This document shows positions 36,782 to 44,485 of a stretch of 48,869 nucleotides of DNA, piece after piece. Where the stretch lies: positions 1 to 48,869 of the IMG/VR virus record IMGVR_UViG_3300005600_000038; one strand, written 5' to 3'. Source of the stretch: a virus. Numbering within the stretch: the stretch's first letter is position 1; each line of letters opens with the position of its first letter. The translations under genes and the position numbers were made by a program. The notes under the pieces were generated by a model, which searched no databases, was not told where the DNA came from, and saw only the letters and a program-made list of their open reading frames with translations.

Positions 36782-38375
36782 GCTGAGGCACTACCAAACC
36801 GAGGCCATCCGCCAGGTGTTCCGGGCTTGGCGTGAGGCTGGGGCTCCGCTCACTGCTCTCAACAAGCTGGGGGGCGACATGGCTAACGTGTGCCTGGTGA
36901 GCCCTACTGGCTCCGGCAAGACGCGCATGGGCTCCGAGATAGTCAAGCGCGCCGTGGACAAGGGGAAGCGGGTGCTGTGGTTGGCCCACCGCACTGAGCT
37001 AATCGCTCAGGCGTCGGCCACCCTCAGCGCGGCCATCGGCTTGCAGGTGATCCAGGTCACCGGTGAAAGTGGGTCGCTGTTCGGTCAGGTGTTCGTGGCC
37101 AGCATTCAGACCCTCATTGCCTCCGGTGACCGACCTGAGGTGGATCTGTTGGTCATCGATGAGTGCCATCACATCGTGGCAGACGAGTGGAAAACCCTCG
37201 CTGAGGACTACTCAGACACGCGCATCCTGGGCCTCACCGCTACACCCACGCGCCTGGACAACACCCCGCTGGGCGTACTCTTTGGACAGATGGTCAACGC
37301 GGTCCACTACTCGCAGTTGTTGCGTGAGGGGCACCTGGTTGACTGTCTCGTTTTCTCCCCGGCGAGGAAACTGGACAAGGGCATCGCGCTGGAGCCCCTG
37401 GACGCCTACAGGAAGCACGCCGAAGGCCGCACCGGGTTCATCTACGTCCGGACCAAGAAAGAGGCTGAGGAGCTGGCTAAGGAATTCACAGCGGCCGGCA
37501 TTGAAGCTCGCGCCATTACTGACTCAACGCGGGCGCGGGACCGGGCGGAGTGGGTGGAGGGACTGCGGACTGGTGAGATCAGGGTGCTCACCAACGTCTA
37601 CACCCTCACCGAAGGCGTGGACGTGCCGGCGGCTGACTTTGCCATGATTGGGCGCAACTGTGGGCACGTGAGCATGTATCTCCAGATCTGTGGCCGCGTG
37701 CTGAGGCCGTACCCGGGGAAGGGGCGCGCCATTCTGATAGACCTGGTGGGCGCCATGAGGCAGCACGGCTTCCCCACTGAGGATCGCCATTGGGACCTTT
37801 TGGAGGGTAAAACGGACACCGGAGCTGTGGCGCGGTACGGCGTTGAATGCCCGGACTGTCACGCCTATTTCATGCGCGTGAGCAAGTGCCCGCACTGTGG
37901 CCATGACTTCACCGTCCCAGACCCCGACGCTGACCCCAAGGAACAGCTGGTCTACAACCAGGAGCTGGAGTGCGTGACCTCCGAAGTGGAGCGGCGCCGG
38001 GTAGCGACAAGCCCCGAGGCTAAACGCCGATGGTTCCTCAAGCGCGTGGACATTGCACAGGAGAACGGGTGGGGGCTGTTCTGGTCCGTCAAGAAGTACC
38101 GGGAACAGTTCAATGAGGCACCGGATGAGGAGTGGCTGGATCACTTCGTGCGACTGGGGGAGCTGAACCGCCTGGTGTCCGAAGCCGTCGCCAAGAAGCA
38201 GCACGCCTACCACGTCCAGAAGCGCTACAAGGAAACGTTCGGAGTGAAGCCGAGCTTCAAGTTAGTGGATTGTGAGCGGCTCAAGGCGGTGACGCTGGAG
38301 CGCATGAAAGAGAAGGCTGGCGGGAAGCTCACGCGGAAGGATCGCGCCGTTTTCTTGTCAATCTTTGAGGAGTGA
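36774..38375 (+). CDS. DEAD/DEAH-box superfamily 2 helicase
   Basis: 533 residues. Walker A PTGSGKT at 44-50, DECHH at 129-133 (motif II), GLTATPTR (motif III) and a second RecA-like domain with QICGRVLRPYPGKG (motif VI). A zinc ribbon (CPDCHAYF...CPHCGHDF, about 360-381) and a helical C-terminus follow. Likely an ATP-dependent DNA translocase acting at replication or recombination, as in the Res/UvsW-type phage helicases. It is coupled to the 8-residue leader and followed by a VRR-NUC nuclease, a common pairing. Confidence 0.92.
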   Translation: MTELRHYQTEAIRQVFRAWREAGAPLTALNKLGGDMANVCLVSPTGSGKTRMGSEIVKRAVDKGKRVLWLAHRTELIAQASATLSAAIGLQVIQVTGESGSLFGQVFVASIQTLIASGDRPEVDLLVIDECHHIVADEWKTLAEDYSDTRILGLTATPTRLDNTPLGVLFGQMVNAVHYSQLLREGHLVDCLVFSPARKLDKGIALEPLDAYRKHAEGRTGFIYVRTKKEAEELAKEFTAAGIEARAITDSTRARDRAEWVEGLRTGEIRVLTNVYTLTEGVDVPAADFAMIGRNCGHVSMYLQICGRVLRPYPGKGRAILIDLVGAMRQHGFPTEDRHWDLLEGKTDTGAVARYGVECPDCHAYFMRVSKCPHCGHDFTVPDPDADPKEQLVYNQELECVTSEVERRRVATSPEAKRRWFLKRVDIAQENGWGLFWSVKKYREQFNEAPDEEWLDHFVRLGELNRLVSEAVAKKQHAYHVQKRYKETFGVKPSFKLVDCERLKAVTLERMKEKAGGKLTRKDRAVFLSIFEE

Positions 38376-38394
38376 GATACCGTGTTCAGTCCCG

Positions 38395-38787
38395 ATGGCA
38401 AACCCCGAAACAGTCATACAGCAGGAGATCAGGCTTCATTCACAGAAGGCCTACCCCGGGCTGAGACTGTTCCGGAACGAGTGCGGCACAGCCGTCATCA
38501 AGGAGCCGGGCGAGAAGCCCAGGCATGTGAGGTACGGCCTGTCACCATCCTCCCCGGACTTAGTGGGGTGGCGGAGCTTGGTCATTACACCGGACATGGT
38601 GGGCCAGACGATTGCCCAATTTGTAGGGATCGAAGTTAAGACCGAGGAGGGGGCGCGGAAGAATGGCCCCCATGAGCGCCGGCAGAAAAAGTGGATCGAC
38701 CTGATCAACCAGAGCGGGGGCCTGGCGTTCATCGCAACATCACCCGACGAAGCAAACCAAAAACTAAGCCCCGATCAGGAGGACTGA
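38395..38787 (+). CDS. VRR-NUC domain nuclease
   Basis: 130 residues. Pattern: an early Glu (NPETVIQQEIRL), GLSPSSPDLVGW (Asp), FVGIEVKTEEG (ExK), RRQKKWIDLINQSGGLAFIA, the VRR-NUC version of the PD-(D/E)XK fold. It is likely a structure-specific nuclease, perhaps for Holliday or replication junctions. ATG 38395 is preferred; a TTG at 38365 would add ten residues. Its TGA stop lies within a long hairpin. Confidence 0.85.
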   Translation: MANPETVIQQEIRLHSQKAYPGLRLFRNECGTAVIKEPGEKPRHVRYGLSPSSPDLVGWRSLVITPDMVGQTIAQFVGIEVKTEEGARKNGPHERRQKKWIDLINQSGGLAFIATSPDEANQKLSPDQED

Positions 38788-38798
38788 TCAGGGCTTAG
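38764..38798. terminator. Stem-loop spanning the nuclease stop codon
   Basis: Arms 38764-38778 and 38784-38798 pair over 15 positions with one mismatch around GAGGA. On the plus strand AAAAGG follows; on the minus strand five uridines follow, which would suit leftward termination, but no leftward gene is known here. It may be an mRNA processing or protection element before the primase gene, or block antisense transcription. Confidence 0.5.
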
Positions 38799-38838
38799 AA
38801 AAGGACAACTCCAGAGAACCACCAACGGAGTCAACAGC

Positions 38839-39966
38839 ATGAATAGTAACCCACGCCAAGAACGAGTCAACCTTATCCTCAGCGCCCTCAACTCACTAAC
38901 AGTTGAGGAGTTCCTGAAGGTGGCCCAAGTCGAGGGCTTGAAGCCGAGCCGGGGGAAGTGGCGCGGACGCTGCCCCATCCACGGGGGCGACTCCAAAGCG
39001 TTCACCGTCTACCAGAAAAGCAGTGGCACGTTTTACAACTGCCCCACGTCCTGTGGCAGCGGCAACAACGTCAAGCTGTTCGCCAAGCTGAACAACCTGG
39101 ACACCAAAGGGCGCGACTTTATCACCGCCATCAACCTCATCGCTCAGCGCATGGGCATCCCTGGGGTGGAGGGCGGTGAGCTGACCGAAGCACAGAAGGC
39201 AGCGATCGAAAAACGCAAGGCCGAAGCTGAGGAGCGCCGCAAGGAGCGCCTGGAGCAGGAACAGGAGGAGGAGCGACTCACCAACGCTGTCCTGTTGGCG
39301 CTCATGGCTCGGCTGGATGTCAGTGAGGCGGTTGTTAGTTACTTACACGGGCGCGGCCTGGTGGAGAACTCAGAGCAGGCGCGCGCCGTTGGTGTGCGCT
39401 CGTGGGACCCGGTTGCTGTTAGCGGATTGTTAGGTCAGTTTTCAACCGAGGAACTCCGGACGGTGTTCGGCAAGGGTGAGGAACTCATGAAGCAGTTCAA
39501 CCCCAGACCGCTGCTCATGTTCGCCTTTGCCGGTGAGCAATGCGTGGGGGTGCAATGCCGGAGCATCGATCCGCAGTGCGAAAAGGTCTGGCGGTACAAC
39601 TCGCGCGGCAAGGTCGCGCTGGGGTTCTTCGGGGGCGAACAGCTGTCATTGAATGTCACGGCACCGGTGGTGATCGTTGAGGGCATGACTGATACTGTGA
39701 TCGGCCGGAGGTTGCCGGAATTTGCTTCTGAGTGGTTTGACGGTGAAACGCCGATCATTGTGGGAAAGCCGGGCTCCGGCACAATCAACCGCAGGTGTGC
39801 GCGCCTGCTGCAAGGTAGGGACGTGGCACTGGTTTTTGATGGGGACAAGGCTGGAGTAAAGGGCGTGCAGACATCGGCTCAGGTGCTCACGGAGTACGCG
39901 AAACGGGTGCGCCACATCAACCTGGACGGCGACCTGGCCGAAGCGCTAGCAAAGGTGCTCAGTTGA
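38839..39966 (+). CDS. DNA primase, zinc finger plus Toprim
   Basis: 375 residues. Zinc-binding CPIH (Cys45, His48) and CPTSC (Cys68, Cys72) form a CHC2-type finger; a helical, Glu/Arg/Lys-rich linker lies at about 115-150; the Toprim domain has VVIVEGMTD (Glu) near 275 and VALVFDGDKAG (DxD) near 333. It probably primes phage replication, acting with the D5-type helicase next to it. A variant of the GGAGAACCACC leader precedes it. The gene end overlaps the next TTG start. Confidence 0.88.
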   Translation: MNSNPRQERVNLILSALNSLTVEEFLKVAQVEGLKPSRGKWRGRCPIHGGDSKAFTVYQKSSGTFYNCPTSCGSGNNVKLFAKLNNLDTKGRDFITAINLIAQRMGIPGVEGGELTEAQKAAIEKRKAEAEERRKERLEQEQEEERLTNAVLLALMARLDVSEAVVSYLHGRGLVENSEQARAVGVRSWDPVAVSGLLGQFSTEELRTVFGKGEELMKQFNPRPLLMFAFAGEQCVGVQCRSIDPQCEKVWRYNSRGKVALGFFGGEQLSLNVTAPVVIVEGMTDTVIGRRLPEFASEWFDGETPIIVGKPGSGTINRRCARLLQGRDVALVFDGDKAGVKGVQTSAQVLTEYAKRVRHINLDGDLAEALAKVLS

Positions 39967-41387
39967 CTGATCAGCGCGTAGTGAACTTCGGCAAGGGCCT
40001 CCAGGCAAAGCTGAAGAATGCCAGCCTGGGCGCCGTGCCCAAGACGGTGGACGAACAGGGCCGCTATGTTGCGGACTGGCTCAGCGGTGAGTTCCTGATG
40101 ATTCGGGAGTGGGGGAAGTGGATCCAGTGGACGGGCGTCTGTTGGGAGCTGGACCACCGTGAGGTGGGAGCCCGCACGGCAGCCAGGGACGCGCTGGAGC
40201 AGTGCTGGAGCCTGGTGCTGGCTCAGGACCTGGACCAGAAAAGCGTTGAATTCAAAATCAATGACTTCCGCAAGACGGCTAACAAAGACCTAACAAGCGT
40301 GCTTGCCCTCGCTGAGCTGGGTGTTAATGACTCACACGAGTCTCTAGGCACTCACACGGACATCCTGCCGGTCAGAAACGGGACACTGGATCTTACTTCG
40401 GGGATCTTGCGACAGAGCAAGCCTGAGGACCTCATGCTCAATGCCGCGCCTGTGGTGTTCAACGACAAGGCCACGGCCCCGCTGTGGGATGCGTTCCTGA
40501 GGCAGGTGCTCCCTGACAATGAGGTCCGGCTGTTCTTCCAGACGATGGTTGGCTACTGCCTCACCGGCGATGTTGGAGCACAGAAGTTTTTCTACCTGTA
40601 CGGCGAGGGCGCCAACGGTAAGAGCACCGCTATGGACGTGATCCAGGCGCTGCTGGGGCGGTACTACACCCAGGGCAACCCGTCGCTTATCGTGGTGGGC
40701 CGTGAGGAGCACTCCACGGCCATGGCTGACCTCCACGGCAAACGAGTGGCGGCGTTCTCCGAGGTGGCCGAGAGCGCGAAGCTGAATGAAGTCTCTGTCA
40801 AACAGCTCACAGGTGGCGAGACCATCAAGGCGCGGCGCATGAGGGAGGACTTTTGGGAGTTCTCACCAACTCATAAGATCGTCATCAGCGGCAACCACAA
40901 GCTCAGTGTGAGCGGCTCAGACAATGCCATTTGGAGGCGCCCGGTGCTCATCAAGTTCCCGGTGCAGATCCCGGAGGAGAAGCGGGACCCGCATCTGACA
41001 TCGAAGCTCAAAGAGGAGCTGAGTGGGATCCTCAACTGGGCAGTCATCGGCGCGCAGCGGTACTACCGAGAGGGGCTGCGTGTGCCCAAGGTGTTGCAGT
41101 CGGAAACGGACCAGTATCGAGAGGAGTCCGACTGGTGCCAGGAGGTCATTGATGATGAGTTCGTGAGGGACCCTGAGGCTGATGTTGATCGCGCCATCGT
41201 CATGATGAAGTTCAAGAACTACTTTGACCGGAACAGTGAGAAGCCGAAAAGCGCGCGCGCAGTGTACGCGGCGCTGGAGCGCAAGGGGTTCGCCACCATC
41301 AAGGTCCAGGGCAAGCGGCGGATCCGGGGGCTGAAGTTGAAGATGGCACCCCCGGAACCAGGGAAAAGTCCTATGTTTGACATGTGA
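39963..41387 (+). CDS. D5/P4-type replicative helicase
   Basis: 474 residues starting at TTG (TTGA overlap with the primase stop). The D5 N-terminal part has NGTLDLTSGILRQSKPEDLM; the superfamily 3 ATPase has GEGANGKST (about 214-222, Walker A), VAAFSEVAESAKLNEVSVKQ (Walker B region), LTGGETIKARRM and KIVISGNHK (sensor). The C-terminus is a basic winged-helix-like region. It would unwind DNA at the phage origin. The primase function is on a separate gene here, while in P4 it is fused. Confidence 0.9.
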   Translation: MTDQRVVNFGKGLQAKLKNASLGAVPKTVDEQGRYVADWLSGEFLMIREWGKWIQWTGVCWELDHREVGARTAARDALEQCWSLVLAQDLDQKSVEFKINDFRKTANKDLTSVLALAELGVNDSHESLGTHTDILPVRNGTLDLTSGILRQSKPEDLMLNAAPVVFNDKATAPLWDAFLRQVLPDNEVRLFFQTMVGYCLTGDVGAQKFFYLYGEGANGKSTAMDVIQALLGRYYTQGNPSLIVVGREEHSTAMADLHGKRVAAFSEVAESAKLNEVSVKQLTGGETIKARRMREDFWEFSPTHKIVISGNHKLSVSGSDNAIWRRPVLIKFPVQIPEEKRDPHLTSKLKEELSGILNWAVIGAQRYYREGLRVPKVLQSETDQYREESDWCQEVIDDEFVRDPEADVDRAIVMMKFKNYFDRNSEKPKSARAVYAALERKGFATIKVQGKRRIRGLKLKMAPPEPGKSPMFDM

Positions 41388-41405
41388 AGAATCTTCAACT
41401 AATAA
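41377..41405 (+). promoter_or_regulatory. Rightward promoter of the accessory block
   Basis: A perfect TTGACA at 41377-41382 lies in the last codons of the helicase gene. After 17 bases comes TAATAA (41400-41405), a weaker -10 in an AT-rich stretch. The spacer holds a perfect TGAAGANTCTTCA palindrome, as expected for a repressor-controlled promoter. Confidence 0.62.
41385..41397. promoter_or_regulatory. TGAAGANTCTTCA operator-like palindrome, site F
   Basis: TGAAGAATCTTCA, perfect arms, within the promoter spacer. Confidence 0.72.
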
Positions 41406-41414
41406 GAATATTCA
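41402..41414. promoter_or_regulatory. Operator-like site G (degenerate)
   Basis: ATAAGAATATTCA, three mismatches, spaced 17 bases after site F. Weak support by itself. Confidence 0.3.
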
Positions 41415-41430
41415 AAGGAGAACCACCAAG

Positions 41431-42033
41431 ATGACGGATAAAACCGAAGCAGCGCACATCGCCACCAACCTGAGAGACTACTCCCGTAAGTACGCCAAGA
41501 AGATCGGCGTAGATATGCCAGGGTTCGGCCACGTGATCGCGTCGGCAGCTTTCCACCTTGAGGACCTGGACAGCCGCGTGGAGGGGCTTCGGGAGGTCAA
41601 CCATGAGCTGCGCCGGGATGGGGAGCGGGAGCGCACAGCGCGGATGTATGCGGAGCAGGCACGTGCTGAGGCTCAGGGGGAGGTGCAGCGGGCTACACGG
41701 GAGTTTGAGGAGGTCAAGCGTAGGACCGAGGCCACGCAAAAGCTGTTAACGGATAACATCGAGATCACGGAGAAGTACATGGTTTGGGTGATGAACTCGG
41801 CCAACTCCTGGGCGGGGAAACTGAGCGGGCCTCGCGGGGAGGGTGGATATCTCTTCATAGGCCGTGATGACAAGGAATATCACGTGGATTTCACAACGTT
41901 ACCCGCTGACAACTGGATGATTGAGGAGATCACCAGGACCAGCACGCACCTCAACACATTGCTGGAGCTGGAGCGTTATGGGCGTGAAACCGATCAGCGA
42001 TCTGAAGTTCAAGAGGCTTCAGAGGAGGGATAG
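41431..42033 (+). CDS. Hypothetical coiled-coil protein, first accessory gene
   Basis: 200 residues from ATG 41431 with the GGAGAACCACC leader. Residues 1-35 are basic; about 45-120 form a long charged coiled coil (VNHELRRDGERERTARMYAE, QRATREFEEVKRRTEATQKL); the last 80 form a mixed domain with WVMNSANSWAGKLSG and DDKEYHVDFTTLPADNWMIE. No family recognised. It is the first gene behind an operator-controlled promoter and contains a GTTA-N5-TAAC copy. Confidence 0.7.
   Translation: MTDKTEAAHIATNLRDYSRKYAKKIGVDMPGFGHVIASAAFHLEDLDSRVEGLREVNHELRRDGERERTARMYAEQARAEAQGEVQRATREFEEVKRRTEATQKLLTDNIEITEKYMVWVMNSANSWAGKLSGPRGEGGYLFIGRDDKEYHVDFTTLPADNWMIEEITRTSTHLNTLLELERYGRETDQRSEVQEASEEG
41745..41757. 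promoter_or_regulatory. GTTA-N5-TAAC palindrome, site 16
   Basis: GTTAACGGATAAC, spacer ACGGA, inside the coiled-coil gene (CTG TTA ACG GAT AAC). Confidence 0.75.
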
Positions 42034-42202
42034 GCGCCGGGCGTACCAGCTCCGGGTTTATGGGCCACCCTGCAACTGCGTGGGGTACCACTTCCCGCAT
42101 CGGAAGGGCTCAGGACGATGCAGTCACCATCCCGAGGGCGCCAAGCGTCAATGGGAACACTTCACAGGGACATCATTTGAAACAGGAGAACCACTAGAAT
42201 GA
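41978..42202 (+). CDS. Small zinc-ribbon-like protein
   Basis: 74 residues from ATG 41978 (GGAG upstream), overlapping the previous gene by 56 bases in another frame. Very basic N-terminus (LKFKRLQRRDRRRAYQLR), then CNCVGYHFPHRKGSGRCSHH with several Cys and His that could hold zinc. Ends acidic. Could bind nucleic acid; no family recognised. Confidence 0.6.
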   Translation: MGVKPISDLKFKRLQRRDRRRAYQLRVYGPPCNCVGYHFPHRKGSGRCSHHPEGAKRQWEHFTGTSFETGEPLE

Positions 42203-42450
42203 GCAACAAGAACCCAAAAAAAGCCATAGAGGTCACGATCCGCGCAGATGGGTTTGACTGGGATGGCATCATTGAGATGCTTGAGGAATGCGTCCAGGAG
42301 GTGAGGCAGCGCCGGGAACGGTCAGGCGGCTTCACCGTCGCCTCATGCCGCTCCTCATCCACGGCCGTGGGGCTGCGGAATGTCACGCGGCAGGAGTATT
42401 TGCAGGAGCTGCGAGCGTTGCCGGTGCTTCCTCAGGGGGGCGGGTCGTGA
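42199..42450 (+). CDS. Small hypothetical protein
   Basis: 83 residues with a GGAGAACCACT leader; ATG overlaps the previous stop. Helical centre (DWDGIIEMLEECVQEVRQRR) and a basic Ser-rich C-terminal half. Nothing recognised. The next gene begins at the GTGA overlap with its stop. Confidence 0.6.
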   Translation: MSNKNPKKAIEVTIRADGFDWDGIIEMLEECVQEVRQRRERSGGFTVASCRSSSTAVGLRNVTRQEYLQELRALPVLPQGGGS

Positions 42451-42932
42451 TCCCGGTCATAGTCGAGAGTCCATTTGCCGGCGCCGATCTTGCTGAACGG
42501 GCCCGCAACAAGGCGTACCTGGAGCGGTGCCTGCGTTGGTGCGTGATGCATGGTTTCACGCCCTACGCTTCCCACAAGGTGCTCACGGACTGTCTGGATG
42601 ACACGAGTAAGGCTGAGCGGGAGCTGGGGATCCATGCTGGGCTCGCCATGTCCGTGGAGATTCTCAGGGGCAATCAGCGGGCCAGTGTTCTGTTTTTCGA
42701 GGACTACGGAATGAGCGGAGGCATGACCCATGCGTGGTCGCACTATGCCGCTGAGTTTGCTGAGCGCCGCGAGCGGCTGTGCATCGGGGATCTTGGCACA
42801 GGGGACCGGGCGAACCGCTTGGAGCGCATCGTGACTGTGTGTCACTCGCTGGAGAACTCGGACGGGATACTATGCCCCGACACGGGCCCGAAGGTGGACA
42901 CCATTAGGAGGATCGCCAGTGGATTTGAGTGA
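42447..42932 (+). CDS. DUF7768-like protein (nucleoside 2-deoxyribosyltransferase fold)
   Basis: 161 residues from GTG 42447. IVESPFAG at the start, then NKAYLERCLRWCVMHGFTPY with ASHKVLTDCLDDTSKAERELG and GIHAG is the pattern of DUF7768/DUF4406 proteins related to nucleoside 2-deoxyribosyltransferases. The C-terminal part has LFFEDYGMSGGM. It may act on nucleotides or their sugar derivatives, or as a host-interaction protein; the substrate is unknown. Confidence 0.7.
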   Translation: MIPVIVESPFAGADLAERARNKAYLERCLRWCVMHGFTPYASHKVLTDCLDDTSKAERELGIHAGLAMSVEILRGNQRASVLFFEDYGMSGGMTHAWSHYAAEFAERRERLCIGDLGTGDRANRLERIVTVCHSLENSDGILCPDTGPKVDTIRRIASGFE

Positions 42933-43179
42933 GTGGACGATCGCCGGGGCGCTCTGGGTGGTGGCCATCGTTCAGGTGTTGCGCCTGTGCCGGGAGCTTG
43001 TGCTGTGGGCCCATGACTGGTGGGTCAATCGCTGGTTCCCGGTCAAGGGCCAAATGTTGGATAAGTCGGCCTGGGCCCTGTACGGGATCAAGCGCCGTGT
43101 GTGGGAATCGGATGCGTCACTGAGGAGGCGCTGTTCAGACAAGTGGAAGGAGATCGATCGTGAAATTGCGAAAAGATGA
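42919..43179 (+). CDS. Membrane-anchored small protein
   Basis: 86 residues. Residues 5-32 (WTIAGALWVVAIVQVLRLCR with ELVLWAHDWW) form a hydrophobic, aromatic segment, followed by a basic domain (GIKRRVWESDASLRRRCSDK). GTG overlaps the previous gene by 14 bases. Likely inner-membrane with a cytoplasmic basic tail. Function unknown. Confidence 0.6.
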   Translation: MDLSEWTIAGALWVVAIVQVLRLCRELVLWAHDWWVNRWFPVKGQMLDKSAWALYGIKRRVWESDASLRRRCSDKWKEIDREIAKR

Positions 43180-43318
43180 CGGGACCGAATATGAGCTGAG
43201 GGACCTGCTGTGGCTCGGGTTCTTCGGGGCCGGGTTCGGGTTCACCTTTGGGCTGGGGTTCAGTGGAGCCATGGCCGTGACCGGGGTACTGACGTTTTTG
43301 ATTCGGGGGGCGCCGTGA
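43160..43318 (+). CDS. Small membrane protein with Gly-rich transmembrane segment
   Basis: 52 residues from GTG 43160, overlapping the previous stop by 20 bases. After a charged start (LRKDDGTEYELRD) it has LLWLGFFGAGFGFTFGLGFS, a glycine-zipper-like membrane stretch, and a second hydrophobic segment VTGVLTFLI. The two-span small form and the pairing with the preceding membrane protein suggest a complex. Below the usual size for gene callers. Confidence 0.6.
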   Translation: MKLRKDDGTEYELRDLLWLGFFGAGFGFTFGLGFSGAMAVTGVLTFLIRGAP

Positions 43319-43339
43319 TGTCCCATCCGGAGGTGAATG

Positions 43340-43537
43340 ATGAGTGACAGCAGGGTCTGGAGCTGGGTGCCTGTCGAGGCCTGCCCGCCACTGGAGCTGG
43401 GGCTTTACCTGGTGTTAATTGATAACAACCGGATGAGGGTGGTTAAGTGGGCGCCTGGGTGGCTGACCCATACCCGGCCTAGTCACGTCTACTGTTGCCG
43501 GGGCGTGCCCGTGGTTGTGGAAGAGCCAAACCGATAA
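43340..43537 (+). CDS. Small hypothetical protein
   Basis: 65 residues (ATG 43340; GGAGG at 43329-43333). Compact sequence with VWSWVPVEACPPLELGLYLV and VVKWAPGWLTHTRPSHVY, beta-rich, resembling small phage DUF551-type proteins in length and aromatic pattern, but the match is weak. Contains a GTTA-N5-TAAC copy in the middle. Confidence 0.6.
   Translation: MSDSRVWSWVPVEACPPLELGLYLVLIDNNRMRVVKWAPGWLTHTRPSHVYCCRGVPVVVEEPNR
43414..43426. promoter_or_regulatory. GTTA-N5-TAAC palindrome, site 17
   Basis: GTTAATTGATAAC, spacer ATTGA, inside the 65-residue gene (GTG TTA ATT GAT AAC). Confidence 0.75.
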
Positions 43538-43561
43538 CCAACAAGGACAAGGAGAGAACCA

Positions 43562-43624
43562 ATGAGTGAGAAACGATGGGATGAGGCGATTCAGATCAAG
43601 GACATCCAGGAGGCGGCACGATGA
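43562..43624 (+). CDS. 20-residue leader-type ORF
   Basis: Starts behind AAGGAGAGAACCA and encodes MSEKRWDEAIQIKDIQEAAR. Its TGA overlaps the next ATG (ATGA at 43621), so it may couple translation of the following gene, which otherwise has only a weak GGAGG inside this frame. Confidence 0.45.
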   Translation: MSEKRWDEAIQIKDIQEAAR

Positions 43625-43947
43625 ACCAAATTGACTGGGAAGACGCCGTGGGCAAGACGCTGACGGCCTTTTATGACAGCGGGGACACGTTCCTGGCTGC
43701 CTTCGGTGATGAATACACCGTGATCAGCCTGGATCAGGGATACAGCGCTGGCGATGCTGTCATGCAGATCGATGAACGGCGGACACTCGATCCTTTGGAC
43801 CTGCTCAATCTGGGCGCTATTTCCAAGGAGAACTACGACAAGTGGCTGGCCAACCGTCAGGCCGCGGCGCAGTCAGACCAGCGGGCGCGACTAGAAGCCG
43901 AGTATGAGCGGCTGGGGAAGTTGCTGGGGAAGGATGTGGGAAAGTGA
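43621..43947 (+). CDS. Hypothetical accessory protein
   Basis: 108 residues. N-terminal half beta-rich (GKTLTAFYDSGDTFLAAFGD, EYTVISLDQGYSAGDAVMQI), C-terminal half a charged helix (SDQRARLEAEYERLGKLLGK). No family recognised. Embedded in a chain of four-base overlaps with neighbours, so certainly translated as part of the accessory operon. Confidence 0.62.
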   Translation: MNQIDWEDAVGKTLTAFYDSGDTFLAAFGDEYTVISLDQGYSAGDAVMQIDERRTLDPLDLLNLGAISKENYDKWLANRQAAAQSDQRARLEAEYERLGKLLGKDVGK

Positions 43948-44282
43948 ACGTTTTTGACAAGCAGCCGGCGGTGCCTTCGGTGACGTTCACGGCGCACCGG
44001 TTGCGGTATGAGCGGCGCCTGAACCGGACCGGCAACGGTGAGCGCTACACCCTCACTTTTGAGACGCCAGAGAACCCGCACGCGGCTGACCGTGCCATCA
44101 CTTATATGGAGGCCGTTGGTCCTGTGGTTGTGCGCTTCGGTGAGCCGGATGAGGTGGAGCGGCTCAAGAAGGCGCTTAAGCTGGCCACCGAGGCGGCCAT
44201 TGCTGGCTGGGGTTGCGGTGACGGTGAGCGGGCTTGGCCTGCTATGGCGGACGTGCGGCGCAACGCTAAGGAGCTGCTCTAA
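43944..44282 (+). CDS. Hypothetical accessory protein
   Basis: 112 residues starting at GTG (GTGA overlap). N-terminal beta-like part (SVTFTAHRLRYERRLNRTGN, ERYTLTFETPENPHAADRAI) and a helical C-terminus with LKKALKLATEAAIAGWGCGD. No recognised domain. Its stop shares a base with the next ATG (TAATG). Confidence 0.62.
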   Translation: MNVFDKQPAVPSVTFTAHRLRYERRLNRTGNGERYTLTFETPENPHAADRAITYMEAVGPVVVRFGEPDEVERLKKALKLATEAAIAGWGCGDGERAWPAMADVRRNAKELL

Positions 44283-44485
44283 TGCCTGACCGACGTGCCG
44301 CCACTTACTCATCCGCTGTAGGGAGCCCGGCTAAGGACCGGGGGCACCTCCTGCGGAACTGCACTCACTGTGAGTGCCTGTTCCTCGGTGACTACTTCGC
44401 GCAGTATTGCCCGGAGCACTCGCAACTAAACCCGATACGGAAGGGGCGCCCACCAGGGACCACGAAGCGGAGGCCGAGGCGATGA
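44282..44485 (+). CDS. Small zinc-ribbon protein
   Basis: 67 residues. CTHCECLFLGDYFAQYC with a following His gives a C2-C1H-type zinc ribbon (about 27-46), and the C-terminus is very basic (KGRPPGTTKRRPRR). Likely a DNA- or RNA-binding protein. Small zinc-ribbon proteins are common in phage early regions and often modify host transcription. Confidence 0.62.
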   Translation: MPDRRAATYSSAVGSPAKDRGHLLRNCTHCECLFLGDYFAQYCPEHSQLNPIRKGRPPGTTKRRPRR

